Shown piece by piece: positions 63,388-64,000 of a stretch of DNA of 64,000 nucleotides. The notes under the pieces were generated by a model. That model made no database searches, was not told the DNA's origin, and saw only the letters and a list, made by a program, of their open reading frames with translations. Both the position numbers and the translations under genes were made by a program. The number at the start of each line of letters is the position of its first letter. The first letter of the stretch is position 1. Source of the DNA: VFMC01 sp050248155 (lineage in GTDB: Bacteria; Actinomycetota; Acidimicrobiia; Acidimicrobiales; Ilumatobacteraceae); contig JBFWSW010000022.1 of the NCBI GenBank assembly GCA_050248155.1, forward strand, positions 1-64,000, read 5' to 3'.

Positions 63388-64000
63388 GAGCGTCCGCGTC
63401 GAGACTTCGGTGCCGTGCCGATGCCGCTCAGGATGACGGCGAGCAACGCCGCCGCACGGTCCTCGAGTTGCCTGTCGCTGCCGATCAACAGGTGCTGCAT
63501 GCCGGTGATCAACACCGCGCCGTAGACGATCGAAGTCGCGGCGCCGATGTCGTCGACCTGCAGCGATCCGTCGCGCTGGCCGTCACGTAACGCCTCACGG
63601 ATGGGCGACATGATCGCCAGATCGACCCCGGCAGCGATGTCGACCAGAGACGCGGCACGACCGAGTTCGGCGAACAACAACCGATACGTCGGTCCGTGGC
63701 TGCCAATGAACTCGAGATGCTCACGAACCAGCCGGGTGAGGCGTTCCCGACCCGTGCCCGGTTCCGCGGCGGCGGCCGACAACTTCACCGTCATCTGCCT
63801 CAGCGTGCGTGACAGCAGATGAGCGAGGATGTGTTCCTTGCCAGGGAAGTAGTAGTAGAGCGTCGCTCGCGGGATCCCGGTCGCTTTGGCCAGATGCTCG
63901 ATACGGGTCGCGTCGAGCCCGTTGTCGGCGAACACCTGCGCAGCGAGATCGATCCGCTCGGCCAGATCATCGGGAAGAGGACGGATCGCGTTCGTGGACG
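63384..64000 (-). CDS. TetR-family regulator, cut by the window edge
   Basis: At least 205 residues; coding sense continues upstream of the GTG at 63935 (AIRPLPDDLAERIDLAAQVFADNGLDAT) to the edge, so the true start is outside. HTH TRIEHLAKATGIPRATLYYYFPGKEHIL is typical TetR. First known gene of the operon, probably its ligand-controlled repressor. Confidence 0.88.
   Translation of the reverse strand, partial: STNAIRPLPDDLAERIDLAAQVFADNGLDATRIEHLAKATGIPRATLYYYFPGKEHILAHLLSRTLRQMTVKLSAAAAEPGTGRERLTRLVREHLEFIGSHGPTYRLLFAELGRAASLVDIAAGVDLAIMSPIREALRDGQRDGSLQVDDIGAATSIVYGAVLITGMQHLLIGSDRQLEDRAAALLAVILSGIGTAPKSRRGRS

Noticed and set aside
1..64000. CRISPR arrays
   Set aside because: No regularly spaced repeat family with unique spacers was seen on reading either strand.

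Overview
High-GC actinobacterial DNA: GTG and TTG starts are common, stop and start codons overlap in tight ATGA/GTGA pairs, and the families present (SCO6880-type conjugation protein, LysM/BTAD protein, Tad cluster without a secretin) fit a Gram-positive high-GC host. An Acidimicrobiia-like host is my best guess, but nothing in the window proves it.

Layout. The window opens with a complete tRNA-Arg(CCT) at 79-154. A large mobile island starts at its 3' end. In order it carries: a DUF1016-type nuclease and a tyrosine integrase, then an excisionase (0.3-2.9 kb); two HNH-type proteins on the minus strand (3.0-4.8 kb); a Tad/Flp pilus operon ending in a LysM/BTAD regulator (5.3-15.9 kb); a very large protein of unknown function followed by an overlapping pair of a PIN-like nuclease and a proteasome-like Ntn-hydrolase (16.0-21.0 kb); a Gram-positive type IV conjugation module with cell-wall hydrolase, small membrane proteins, VirB6-like protein, a VirB4 split into two genes, primase, SSB and coupling protein (21.1-31.7 kb); an ABC-three-component defence locus (31.8-35.5 kb); regulators and an ArdC-N-like protein (35.6-39.7 kb); and a MobF relaxase-helicase with a set of small minus-strand genes including ArdC (39.8-47.1 kb). 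This looks like an integrative and conjugative element. I could not find a second copy of the tRNA-Arg 3' end, so its right att site is outside the window or lost.

From 47.4 to 54.7 kb an operon of overlapping genes encodes an adenine methylase, a putative specificity/nuclease protein, a PLD-DEAH helicase, a small protein, a DndD-like ATPase, a small DndE-like protein and a putative nuclease. It resembles helicase-methylase-ATPase (Hma-like) defence with Dnd-like parts. A small gene with a perfect LexA box follows. Then comes decayed DNA (frameshifted gene, VapBC pair) up to an orphan 3' fragment of a different tRNA at 57.3 kb. Past it lies what looks like ordinary chromosome: a minus-strand operon of two MFS exporters, hydrolase, P450, thioesterase and TetR regulator.

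Most notable: (1) three equal-length 135-bp repeats, each just upstream of a leading-region gene, with conserved hairpins including GNA-triloop hairpins on the plus strand, which I read as candidate single-stranded-DNA promoters (Frpo/ssi-like); (2) the PIN/Ntn-hydrolase pair, whose second member keeps Thr1, Asp17 and a Lys of proteasome-type enzymes; (3) two separate ATPase-based defence loci on one element.
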